Positions 45,000 through 54,769 of a DNA stretch of 64,000 bases are shown here, piece after piece (the first letter of the stretch is position 1; the number at the start of each line of letters is the position of its first letter). The notes beneath the pieces were generated by a model, which was given only the letters and a program-made list of their open reading frames with translations, was not told the DNA's origin and did not search any database. This DNA comes from Eretmocerus hayati (taxonomy: Eukaryota; Arthropoda; Insecta; Hymenoptera; Aphelinidae): NCBI GenBank assembly GCA_029851415.1, contig CM056743.1, positions 67,238,186-67,302,185 on the forward strand, written 5' to 3'. The position numbers and the translations under genes were made by a program.

Positions 45000-47198
45000 T
45001 AGAACTACAACAAGCTTTCCTAAGCTTGAGGAAAGGGGAGATTCAAAAAGATGAATACAAGCAAAAGAAGAAGGAATACAAAATACTCAGGCTAAGGAAA
45101 GAAGAGCAAGAAGGCGAAGCAATGCTGCAGGAAATAATGGAAGATAAATCAGAAAAGACATTTTGGAAAGCAGTAAGCAAGAAAAGAAAAAAAAGAGGAA
45201 AGGTAGATGAAAGTATCAAGGATGAAGGATGGCTAGACCACTTCAAGAAACAACTCAACGGGGAAGACCTACCAGAAGAGGGTATGCAAAAAGAGAAAAA
45301 AGAGTGGAACGGTAATGAGTTCACAATGGAAGAACTGGAAAAAGCAATAAGAAAAATGAAAAAAGGTAAAGCCAGTGGACTAGATGGAATACCAAATGAA
45401 GCCTGGATGTGTATGGATGAAAAAACCAAAAAAAACCTACTAGAAATACTGAATGGAATTTGGAATGGTGGCGAAACACCAGAAGAATGGACAGTTGGGA
45501 AAATAGTACCGATTTACAAAAAAGGAATAAGATCAGAAGCAACAAACCACAGAGGCGTCACAGTGATGGACTCAGGGTTTAAAATCTACACAAAACTAAT
45601 AAGAGGAAGATTAGACCAAGAAATAGAGGCAAACGACAAACTCAAGGACGAACAAATGGGATTCAGGAAAGGCAGGGGTACGATCGACGCAATCTATACA
45701 GTAAAATCTATATTAGGAAAAGAAATAGAAAGAGAAAAGGGAAAGATATTCATGTGCTTCGCGGACATGAAAGGGGCATTACATTTATCAAAAAAGACAA
45801 GAAATTTGGAAAAACATGGAAAAACTGAACATTAATGAACAACTGAGAACCAGAGTAGTAGACCTTTATGAAAGCACGAGATGCGAAATAATAGTCAATG
45901 GAAGAAATATAGGAGGCTTTTACACCACGGAGGGGCTGAGACAAGGATGCCCACTAAGCCCAATATTATTTAATATTGGAACGGTGGATAAGGTTCAAGG
46001 AGGAGGCTGCCTAATAAACAAAAAGAAAAGACTGAAAGCAACAAGCTACGCAGACGACTTTGTACTAATCTCAGACAAAGAAGAAAGCTTCAAAGACCTA
46101 ATCAAAAAATTTGGAAAAAGCATGAAAAAGAAAGGACTGGAAATGAGTGAAGAAAAATCAAAGATAATGGTGGGAAAGAAAAGAGGAGGCAGGGAGGAAA
46201 AATACAATTTCACATTTGAAGGGAAGGAAATCGAAATAGTCAAAGAAATAAAGTACCTGGGATACACAATCACCAGAAACAACAGCGAAGAAGGGCAAAT
46301 AAGAGAGATCACAAGAAAAGCAAACTCAGCACTGGGCAAAATATGGAGCATAGGAGAACAATTATTCAGGAATAGCTGGGAGAAAAGAATAAGACTACTC
46401 GATGCTTTAATCGAGAGTATTATTTTATACGGGGCCGAAATATGGGGATTTGAAGAAAAAGCAGCGGTGGAAGGAGTGCAATACAAATACATAAAGTGGA
46501 TACTAGGATTGGACAGAACAACGCCAAACTACCTCATCCTAAACGAAGCGAATAGATGCAAAATTGCCATAAGGGCGGGGACAAGAGCACTGGAATATGA
46601 GGAAAAAATGAGAGGAACAAAGGAAGGTGGAATAAGATACGAATGCTGGAAGGAAATAATATCAGAAAACGCTGCAAAGAAAAAGTTGATAACAAGAAAG
46701 AAATGGTTAAACGAGAGAGGATGGTCTGAAGCAGAGTTGAACAACAGAATTCAAAATGGAGAAGAAATATACAAGGAACTGGAAAGAATAAAAAGAGATC
46801 AAGACAAACAAACACCCATAAGCAAGGTAAAAGAGTCAGGATACTGCAGAGAAATCAAAGAATGGCTGTTAGATGAAAACAGCAAAACCAGCTATATAAA
46901 TTCAAAGGAAAGAGAGATTCAGAGGAACAGAAGTACAATAGCGAGATTCAGACTGGGAAATGAAACGAGAGAAAATAGATACTGGATGAAAGAAGAAGAG
47001 AGAATGTGCAGAGCGTGCCAGAAACAAAAGGAAACCATGGTACATTTACTGAATGGATGTGAAGATATGCCAAAAAGAGAGAATTGGAAAGAAGCATTAC
47101 TTGGAAATGGACAAAGAATCGGATGGCTAAAAGAGGTGGTAAAAAGGAGAAAGAGAATAGAAAAAGACAGAGAGAAAACGACGAATAGGATAGAATAA
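45000..47198 (+). pseudogene. LINE A ORF2 reverse transcriptase
   Basis: Resumes after the R1-like insert. RT blocks: KMKKGKASGLDGIPNEAW, WTVGKIVPIYKKG, MGFRKGRGTIDAIYTV, MCFADMKGA (motif A), then a frameshift near 45780-45830, then TEGLRQGCPLSPILFN (motif B), ATSYADDFVLI (intact catalytic YADD), EIKYLGYTIT, and a late CRACQKQKETMVHLLNGC zinc motif near 47010-47065. It ends at 47198. Apart from the frameshift the RT looks well preserved, so relatives of this copy may be active. The clade within APE-type LINEs is uncertain. Confidence 0.8.
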
Positions 47199-47341
47199 CG
47201 CAACACATGTGAATGGACCTTTAGCACGGAGCACACAGCACGTGCTGAGACAAGAAGAACCACGGGAAAGAGGTTAGAAGGGCAAAGCCAAGAAAAAACA
47301 GGCCCGGTCCCATCAACAAGAAGGTACAACTAATATAAATA

Positions 47342-48046
47342 ATGGCAGAACAAGGGCCAACATTAGAGCAGCTGATGAAAAGAATAGAAAGAATGGAAAG
47401 AAGACAGAAAAAACAAGAAGAGAAAATAAAAACACTTGAAGAAAAAATGGAAGGAAAAGACCCAAGAATAAAAGAATACAGTGAAAGTGAGAGTGACACA
47501 AATGAAATAAACAACAATAACAAGGGTAGCCAGGACAAAAATGAAAGTAAGATGAAGAGCATAATAGTACCAATGGAAATAGAACAAACAACAAGGAATT
47601 CAACCAAGGCATCTACAAGTAAGGAATATAAGGTAGTCATAAGGAAAGGAATTATATGGATAAGAGAGGATATAAGGTACTGGATACAAAAGACAACTGG
47701 GTACAAAAGCAACACATATACTCTAGAAGAATTAAGCAAAAAGGGATACACAAGGAACAAAGGAGCGTGGGTACTAAAAACATGTATCAAGGACCTAAAA
47801 GAGAAACTGGAAAATTCAAAGTACAAGAAAGGTGGAAAGGCATACGAAGTGGAAGAGTTTAAAAGTGCTACACAACGTTGGATAGAAAAAGAGAAAATGA
47901 GAGGTATAGAACTAATGAGACAAAATGGATTTAGCATCAGAGAAGATCACAAAACTGTATGGGCCACTAAGAAAGACAAAACTTATGAGATGAAATGGAA
48001 CGAGAACATGAACAAGTATGTGGCGAGCAACATTCAAAAAGAATAG
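47342..48046 (+). CDS. LINE A ORF3: coiled-coil protein of unknown function
   Basis: An intact 234-codon ORF starting MAEQGPTLEQLMKRIERMER, 143 nt after the RT ORF. Residues about 5-40 form charged heptads (coiled coil). Residues 45-95 are low complexity. Residues about 97-234 form a conserved domain (YKVVIRKGIIWIRED, TLEELSKKGY, KGAWVLKT, VEEFKSATQRWIEKE, MKWNENMNKYVASNI). The truncated copy at 20104-20460 keeps about 70% of this domain by hand count and shares the same 3' end. I recognise no family. A third ORF after RT is unusual for LINEs. It might bind RNA or aid trimerisation, as ORF1 proteins do, but this is inference. Confidence 0.7.
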   Translation: MAEQGPTLEQLMKRIERMERRQKKQEEKIKTLEEKMEGKDPRIKEYSESESDTNEINNNNKGSQDKNESKMKSIIVPMEIEQTTRNSTKASTSKEYKVVIRKGIIWIREDIRYWIQKTTGYKSNTYTLEELSKKGYTRNKGAWVLKTCIKDLKEKLENSKYKKGGKAYEVEEFKSATQRWIEKEKMRGIELMRQNGFSIREDHKTVWATKKDKTYEMKWNENMNKYVASNIQKE

Positions 48047-48256
48047 GCAAGCAGGACAAATCTAAGTCAACCAGAAGAGACAAAAGTACAACAAGGCCAT
48101 ACTTAGAGAAGACACAAAAGAAAATACAAATTTTTATTTTGATTATCACACAAAAAAGTGTAAAAGGAAATGAAACTTTATTTTTGTTACAATTAGGAAA
48201 ATAAGTTAGCATATAAGTAATTGTATGTTGAAAAATCTCAATTACTGATACTCAAT

Positions 48257-48297
48257 AGCCTAAAAGGCTCAATAAACAAACTACTACTACTACTACC
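48257..48297 (+). promoter_or_regulatory. LINE A 3' stem-loop and (CTA)n tail
   Basis: AGCC-TAAAA-GGCT (48257-48269) is followed by CAATAAACAAA and (CTA)n. The other copy has AGCC-TACAG-GGCT at the same place. The stem is kept while the loop varies, as expected for an RT recognition hairpin. AATAAA just after the stem may also serve as a polyadenylation signal. Confidence 0.6.
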
Positions 48298-49349
48298 GTT
48301 GAAACCCTGTGAAGATCAATAAATTTCATTGAACAAACTCATACTCGCCAAGTTATACTTTTGAAAAAAGGGAATGAGGGGGGGTGAGGATGTTAACTTA
48401 TTCCTACCCCAATCAAATCTGGGATGAATAAAGTAGATAGAAACATTCTCGGATTTTAGGAATGTTGTTGGTTCGTGTTTCGAACAGAATCTCAATTTGA
48501 TCTCCAAAGTCCACTTCGCAAAGTTCCACCAAGTTCCATAGACTTGAAACTGAGCATCACTACGAAAATTCATGCAGTTTCCTTGCACATTCAGCAATTC
48601 TGTTACATGAAAGAGAGAGGGCCAGATTACTACAGTGATTAAACAGTCGATTCCATCTACCATGACTCCAATATCTTCTTGGAAAACTGTCAAGTTGTGA
48701 GGTTATACAAAAAGTACCAGGACACACTTCTTTGGGCAGTGTGCAGTTACAATAGCCTCCATGTGTAAAGTTGGGTGATCCATATACTCTGGAGTTACAT
48801 TAAATCTCTAAAATCATCATACGCTTAGACAATTGACTTTGTTTGAAGATTTGATAGTTACGTTGGGAGACGTATATTCTGATAAACAAGCCACTCTTGA
48901 ATTTTCAGGAATTATTCTTCAAGTTGATTAGATTTCCCAGGAGATGAATATCCTTAAGATAACAATGTCTATCAATTTTGAGCCATATTCCTGATATTAT
49001 CTTGGAATAAATTCACCTCAAAATACGAATCATGGCGATTTTCATCGTGGAATTCACTTGAATAAAAATTTTGGTCAGTGCTTGGGGAAATTTCAAGTAA
49101 CTCAGATGCTTCCTCTGATGAGGAAATATGCTTTGATCATCGAAACTGGGGGCTGCTCCAAATAGGAGTAGGGGACAAAGGCTGAGCCACGTACAACATG
49201 CAACAAGTGAAAGCGTTGTATTTATGTACAGTAACTTTGCAAGCTCTTATTTCTGGACCCGATCCCACAGTTGATGTTTGGATGACAAAATCCACAGCCA
49301 AGAGAAGTTATTAAAAATATTCGAAACTTAAATTTCCAGAAAAGTTCCA
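48298..49349. other. Intergenic DNA with one unassigned minus ORF
   Basis: A 125-codon minus frame (48693-48316) reads protein-like (VYGTWWNFAKWTLEIKLRF, with a hydrophobic CLITVVIWPSLFHV that could span a membrane). I cannot assign it; an insect chemoreceptor exon or transposon fragment are both possible. The rest of the interval is non-coding. Confidence 0.25.
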
Positions 49350-50222
49350 ATCGAGGTTCTTAAGATTTGGCTGAACGAAAGATTTTCAGAAATTGAAACT
49401 CTCCAACACAAGTTCCTACGTTTCCTGACATATTTTGATGGGAGTCCAATGAGACTTGATTGTCATGATTACTCTCAAATAGCTAGTAAGTTTGAAATAT
49501 GCTCCATTGAATCGTTCTGGTGCTATCAAGACTCTCTATTCTTTTTTAAATTACTAGCAAATCACGTTGATGCACCAGAATTGTTGGAAAAAATAGCTAT
49601 TAGAATCCCTGATGTCAGACTAAGAAGGAACGAAGTTTTATTCCATTTGAATGCAAACAGCTCAAAATCATGTCTACAGAGAATGTGTAAAAATGCCAAT
49701 GATAATTTTAATTGGTATGATTACAGTGGAATATCAATCTCAAAATTCAAATCAATTGCTAGGAAAGAACTTTTAAGGTATGAGTAAGCGGATCATGAAT
49801 TAAGAATGTATTTTGAACGCATCAAAAAAGCTTCTTGAGATTAACTCTCGTTCGTTATTTATGAATTATGAAAAGTAGGAATCATTAATTTATTCATACT
49901 ATTTCTTCTTTTTGTTTTGGAAGATTTTTGTCCCCCCCTGGTGGGTGAGACTATGAAAATAATGAAAAGTAAAATTTACTAATTTATTTACACTATTTTT
50001 TCTTTTTGTTTTGGAAGATTTTTGTCCTCCCCTGGTGGGTGAGACTATGATAATAATGTTAAAAGACACATTATATATTATAAGCCCTATTAGATTTAAG
50101 TATGAATTTTATATATATATATTTTCTTTTCTTCTCAGCATCTGAGTGCAGATATTGTATAGATTGTGTAAAAAGGTCTTCGGGACCGTTCAATAAAATA
50201 AAATAAAAATAAAAATAAAAAA
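49350..50222 (+). mobile_element. LINE family B, copy 2, 5'-truncated
   Basis: Starts within the RT thumb (ERFSEIETLQHKFLRFLTYF) and keeps an open C-terminus to 49787 (FWCYQDSLFFFKLLANHVD, LLEKIAIRIPDVRLRRNE, FNWYDYSGISISKFK). The 3' untranslated region contains a direct duplication of about 98 bp (49890-49985 and 49986-50060, both with TTTTGGAAGATTTTTGTCC). It ends with GGTC-TTCGG-GACC (50175-50187) and an AATAAAATAAAATAAAAA tail. Confidence 0.8.
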
Positions 50223-51589
50223 TATTAGATGGATGTGAGATGTGAATGTCACAGAAACAAGTCCATAATTCCTAAGACTAAAGCTAAAACTTTCATTCAA
50301 AATCACAGGATTCAGTTACGCTGTGTTGGACAATTGAGTACGATGTTTAGTTTGTTGAAACAGAATAATATCCACTATGGAGATAGCAACTACATTTGAG
50401 ATCTTGAAACACCAATGGAATTACCATGCTAATCCGAGTACTAATGTAAACTTGTGAGAGGTTGGTAAGACCACATTTTGAACAATATAGAGCAATCTCT
50501 CAAATTGGAGTGATATCAACACAGTAAGAGACATTCTTTAAGGACGATCAAGACAGGGGAGAATCCAAGGAGAGCTTGAATTCTATAATCCTATTCATCA
50601 TTTCCCTGCCCCTGACAAAGAACTAAACACATAAATTTTCCCGCGTCGACTAGCACATCTCACCAGTGTTGGAGCATAGGTGAGGTGTGCTAGTCTCTGT
50701 GAGGGAATTGACATGTTGAGTTTTTCATGGGAGTGAAAGTGTGTTCTCTGAAAGGAGATTCTATGTTGGTATGTCTCTTCTGACAACTGAGGGCATTACA
50801 CCTGATGACTGCTTTACAAGGTATGAGATGTACAAATCATGAGGCACTGTTAAACGAATGGTTCTGGAAGAAGATACTCACCACATCAAGGGTTTCCCAA
50901 TCAGGTCACACTCACTTCCTAGTCCATATGAATATAATTTAGTAAATCGAAGACATGAGAACAGCAATGGTCGGGCATCATAGTGGATTCTCCATCAATT
51001 AACTTCTAGTAATTGATTAAAAAATCAGACTTCTTGAATCTATAACAGTTTGAATCAATTTGAAAAAATACACAATAAATCTGTGGGAGTGCAGGTTCAT
51101 GGATTTTCTCGGCTCTCACTTGAATCTGGTGTCAGTCTGTTCTTCACACACATCAATTACGGTTTCGACGATGAGAGATGGAAAGGTGGGAAACAACATT
51201 ACGCTATGAGAGAGTGATATCTCAACATAGTGCTCGATGCCAACATTCAGAATGGTCTGGAACAATTACCATACACAGTATCGATCATACAGGGCACCAG
51301 TGGAATATACAATCACTGCAGTTAGAGGTTATTCGTAATAAATCTCCCTAATTCATAACTCTGCGATATATAATGAAAGGGTGGGAGGAATATCCAGGGT
51401 AAGTCTACAATAAATTCATCGCGAGAGTAGAGGTCGGTATGGCGCATGCGCAGTGTCGATATTGTCGAGTAACCCTTGTAGCGACTGGCTTACCGCTATA
51501 CTTAAAAATTGAGCTGAATTCATTGAATTCGAGTTTGCCGATCAATCCGGAGATTGATAAAATAGAATCGCGAGTTTTGTATTGAGACA
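50223..51589. other. Intergenic DNA with one perfect hairpin
   Basis: GACTAGCACATCTCACC at 50648-50664 pairs with GGTGAGGTGTGCTAGTC at 50680-50696 (17 bp, one or no mismatches), giving a stem with a 15-nt loop. No gene was recognised; the minus frame 50786-50598 covers the hairpin by chance. Confidence 0.35.
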
Positions 51590-51885
51590 ATTTATTATTT
51601 TATTTATTTTATTTTATTTAATACTTTCAACGGCACGAAGCCTTTTACAAAATTAATAACAGCTTGTCGCAGTAGACAACGATTATGAATATGAATACAG
51701 TCTCATAACGTCTATAAAATAATTATTCATATTCCAACAAGTTCTGTCTCACAATTTTCTTAATTGTAGATATAGGATCTGCAAAGTAATCAATACATTG
51801 TAGTTGATCATTCGCTTAATCAATCATTATTATAGTTGAAATAACTCCGACAACTTGAGTAAACTTCAACACCGAGTTTATTCCC
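51590..51885 (-). mobile_element. LINE family B, copy 3 (minus), severely truncated
   Basis: On the minus strand the last residues of the B-family ORF can be read (YFADPISTIKKIVRQNLLEY then stop), matching NWYDYSGISISKFKSIARKE in copy 2. Then come the 3' untranslated DNA, a GGC-TTCGT-GCC stem (51642-51632) and an AATAAAATAAAATAAA tail at 51590-51622. Confidence 0.75.
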
Positions 51886-52165
51886 TTTCGTTACAATCTA
51901 CGAAATAAGTGCGGTTTGCACAAGGACCAAATCTGGACTGCGCCGCTCGGCGTGGCGGCGCTTCTTGTTGCCGCCTCCGACCTTGTAAGGGCCAAGTAGG
52001 GGTAATACACATTTAGGTTTTGACAGCTCACTGAGGCTCAAGTTGAATTTATACTTTACAGCATTTACATTTCTGACAGAACTCTCTTGCGTGATCAATG
52101 AGCAAGTCGCGAGCCAGATTGGTTTCATACAAAATACATTATCATATTAATTACACGTGAAATAC
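51886..52165. other. Short unassigned stretch
   Basis: A GC-rich patch near 51940-51990 within AT-rich DNA. The minus frame 52128-51898 is Lys/Arg-rich in its C-terminal part (KVGGGNKKRRHAERR) but unrecognised. Confidence 0.25.
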
Positions 52166-52690
52166 TCGTTAAAGTAAAGGCGCCAGTAGCGGAACACGGC
52201 TAGTTGGGCGCCTATAGTGGAACACCCAATTCACATGGATTTTTAACCGCGAAAAGTCGATTCATCATTTGAGTAAAAATTACACAGTGCTCTTTGATAT
52301 TATATATTTCAAATCGATATCCTGCAACACCCATAAAAAATTCATAAATTAAATGGAAAATCATGAAAAGTATAAGCTCATAATCACTCTTTAGAGGCTG
52401 TTCCGCTGTAGGAGCCTTCTTCAAAAAAAGAGCCTATAATGGAACAAGAGTGTGCCCTCAACTGGAACAGGTTTTATATTTTCACTGTATTGAAGAACCA
52501 TCCGGGAATCGATTTTTTCCGGTCGCGCGTCATTTATTCTATACAGATGAGCACAAACAAACCATTAATTATCTACCAAATATTTTCGGAATGACTCCAA
52601 AGCGCTGTTCCACTATAGGAGACTTTTCGTGTTCCAATGAGGGCACTGAGCTCAGGATTGGTTGTTCCACTATAGGAGACAACGGATCCT
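52166..52690. repeat. Cluster of GTTCCACTATAGGAG-type motifs
   Basis: About seven variants of TGTTCC(A/G)CT(A/G)TAGGAG occur in both orientations: reverse at about 52180, 52210 and 52432; forward at about 52396, 52604, 52634 (partial) and 52664. They are not evenly spaced. They could be decayed inverted ends of small nested elements or a protein-binding array. Confidence 0.45.
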
Positions 52691-53546
52691 TTCGTGAACA
52701 TCCAATTACTCTGCGACGGAGTCGCCGAGATCACCGTCGCCACCATCCGCTGCTGCGCCGGGCCATCGCACCTAAAGCATGTAATAATGCAGGATGATAT
52801 TTTTGCCGAGGTGGATGCCGCGAGCGGAGCAGCAGCGGGAGTCAGCAGAGTATCAGAGTCAGGAAGAGGGAGGAGAGTCGGTATGGCAGGTTACGCCAAG
52901 AGTGGGCGCGGCGTGGCAGCACTTACCGGACGTTGGAGTCGGAAGCAGAAGATCATGCGGCAACGAGGCGGGCTCGCGCGGGAAGTGGGGGGAGAGAGAC
53001 AGAGGATGAGCAGCGTCGGGAGAGTGAGAGAGAAAGAGATAGGGTTTTGCGCACGGCACGCTCGTGTGGGCAGAGTTGCAGTGGAATGAGAGAGACGGAG
53101 CCGGTTATGTGAGGGAGATCATGCGAGTGAGAGAGACAGAGACAATTGGTGATATTAAATGCACGTGGCCTGACGTGATGGTGGAGTTGCTGTGAGATAC
53201 GTGATTATTACGGGTAGTGCGCATGTCACACGGAAGGAAGCACGATTCAGTAACGTAGGTGAAATGCGGGGCTCTCGGGTGGAGTGTCGGCGCGGGATTT
53301 ATGAAATTCCAGCATCATGATTCAGTGTCTTTCGTATCTCGCAGGTGAATTTCCCGGAAATTAGTTTGATTAATGAGGGCTCTGTGATCGCGTCGGGTGA
53401 TCGAGGAAGAAGAAGAAGACGAGGGAAGTCGGGCATTCTTGGAAGTGACTCTGTGAAGTACGGATCAGTCAGTTTTCGCGAATTCCAGGAACCATCTTGT
53501 TGCTCCATTTTTCCCGACGAATCCAAGTTGTATCCCAAGGAAAATC
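52691..53546 (+). promoter_or_regulatory. CpG- and GA-rich promoter-like region
   Basis: GC- and CpG-rich, with many GAGAGA tracts (52985-53130), like insect GAGA-rich promoters, and directly upstream of a possible first coding exon. Overlapping frames on both strands are of low complexity and are not called. Promoter status is inferred. Confidence 0.3.
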
Positions 53547-53598
53547 ATGGAAAATAACAGAGACGGATTAAACGGGGAGAATTGGCTAGTGATCGACG
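53547..53598 (+). CDS. Possible host first coding exon
   Basis: ATGGAAAATAAC opens MENNRDGLNGENWLVID plus one base and ends at a consensus donor, GACG/GTGAGT (GT at 53599-53600). The context AAAATCATGG is a good start context. It lies at the end of the CpG-rich region, as a first exon would. I do not recognise the protein and found no convincing second exon in the window; the nearest acceptor-like CCTTCCTTCCCAG (about 54035) leads straight into a stop. Confidence 0.35.
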
Positions 53599-53600
53599 GT

Positions 53601-54769
53601 GAGTGTGATTGCCTTTTTCTCTGAAATACTCTCTCTCTCTCTCTGGCCCCGATCCGCCATCTTTTCTCTGTGACAAAGACATAGACTGAGACATCTCGCC
53701 CTTGATTGGGCTCGAGATCTTCTAGGGTGACTACCCAGGAATCCGCGCGACCCGGTGAGCCATAAGAATTGGGAAATTAAGTGCGCGTGTGAAACTTTGA
53801 TTGAACTAGTGAAAAAGGTGTACGGAAGCCATTATGGCTCCAGTGGCCCATAAGGCAAAGTGAATAGTTGGACACATTTTACAGACGCTTAGTGCGCAGT
53901 TTCAATACCTCTTCGGTTGTAAATTTATTGGTCGCGGTTTTGAGGGCTGTAACAATATATGTTAGCATAGTTCGAAATGAACTTCCATGTCGTTATTATT
54001 TCATGAGAATCAATATTCGTCCCTTCCCTCCTTCCCAGCAGCCCGGTAGAAGCGCAGGTAAGATTCCAGGCATTCGTTCCCTCAATTTGGCAGGGGAATT
54101 TGGATCTTCGGCGAAAAATAAATTAGTTGGACGTAGAGTCAAATCTCACGTTACAACTCTTATTGTATACAAGTAATCAACTTGTACCGTCTTTCAAAAT
54201 ATGCAGAAAGAGTTTATTTATAAGATTCGTTACTTCCCGTTCGCGAGAAATTTAAATATCATTCAAAATATGCAAATTCCTGATCAGCGATCATTTTTTG
54301 TTCCACGACTGGCGACTTTACCTTAGCAGCTTTCATGAAAATACGCCTTCGCTACAGCTCCTCCTTATGAGAAAAAGTTTTTTCCTTAGAAAAAGACTTG
54401 TTGGAGATGGAATTTGGATTAGTTGAAAATTTCCTGGAAATTACAGCATGATGACCAGATTTTCTACTATTCGATTAGAATAGTAGCGAAGTGTGTATTT
54501 TCACGGACATAGAATATATTACATGTTTGTTTCGTCCTTAATCCTCTTAGACATCTTTCGGGCTAATTTCTTTCGCAATTTCCGTGAGAAGTTTTTGTTT
54601 CTCAACTGCCTATCAGATTTCTTGATGTCATATCGTATCCTGAGATTATACTTTTTTTCCTTCTTACAAAATTTCACAAAATTCAATCTTACAAACATTC
54701 CTCAGTTTTCTCTTCATTATTCTCCAAATTCGAACATTTCGCAATTATTCTCTCTAAGGAAACTTATGA
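53601..54769. other. Presumed intron or intergenic DNA
   Basis: The 102-codon frame at 53868-54176 has no recognisable domain. TCCCTTCCCTCCTTCCCAG followed within 20 bases by GCGCAG/GTAAGA (about 54058) resembles a microexon but gives a stop in the frame of the upstream candidate exon. Confidence 0.25.

Larger units (their letters stand above)
40700..48297 (+). mobile_element. LINE family A, three ORFs, with nested R1-like LINE
   Basis: A long plus-strand non-LTR retrotransposon: 5' leader (about 40700-40954), ORF1 (40955-42015), ORF2 with endonuclease and RT (about 42028-47198), ORF3 (47342-48046), and a 3' end with an AGCC/GGCT stem-loop and (CTA)n tail ending at about 48297. The element is A-rich and Lys/Glu-rich in all ORFs. 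Excluding the R1-like insert (about 42897-44930) it is about 5.5 kb. A handful of lesions (two frameshifts in ORF1; one stop and one frameshift in ORF2) suggest a fairly young copy. Confidence 0.8.

Noticed and set aside
47221..47937. 238-codon minus-strand ORF rich in Phe, Leu and Ser (also 41062-41640, 46046-46492 and 46919-47329)
   Set aside because: These are antisense shadows of Lys/Glu-rich plus-strand LINE ORFs: AAA/GAA codons read as TTT/TTC on the other strand. The apparent membrane character is an artefact.
54020..54065. Microexon between a CCTTCCCAG acceptor and a GCGCAG/GTAAGA donor
   Set aside because: Splice sites look good, but every join to the candidate exon at 53547-53598 gives an immediate TAG, and no other partner exon was found.
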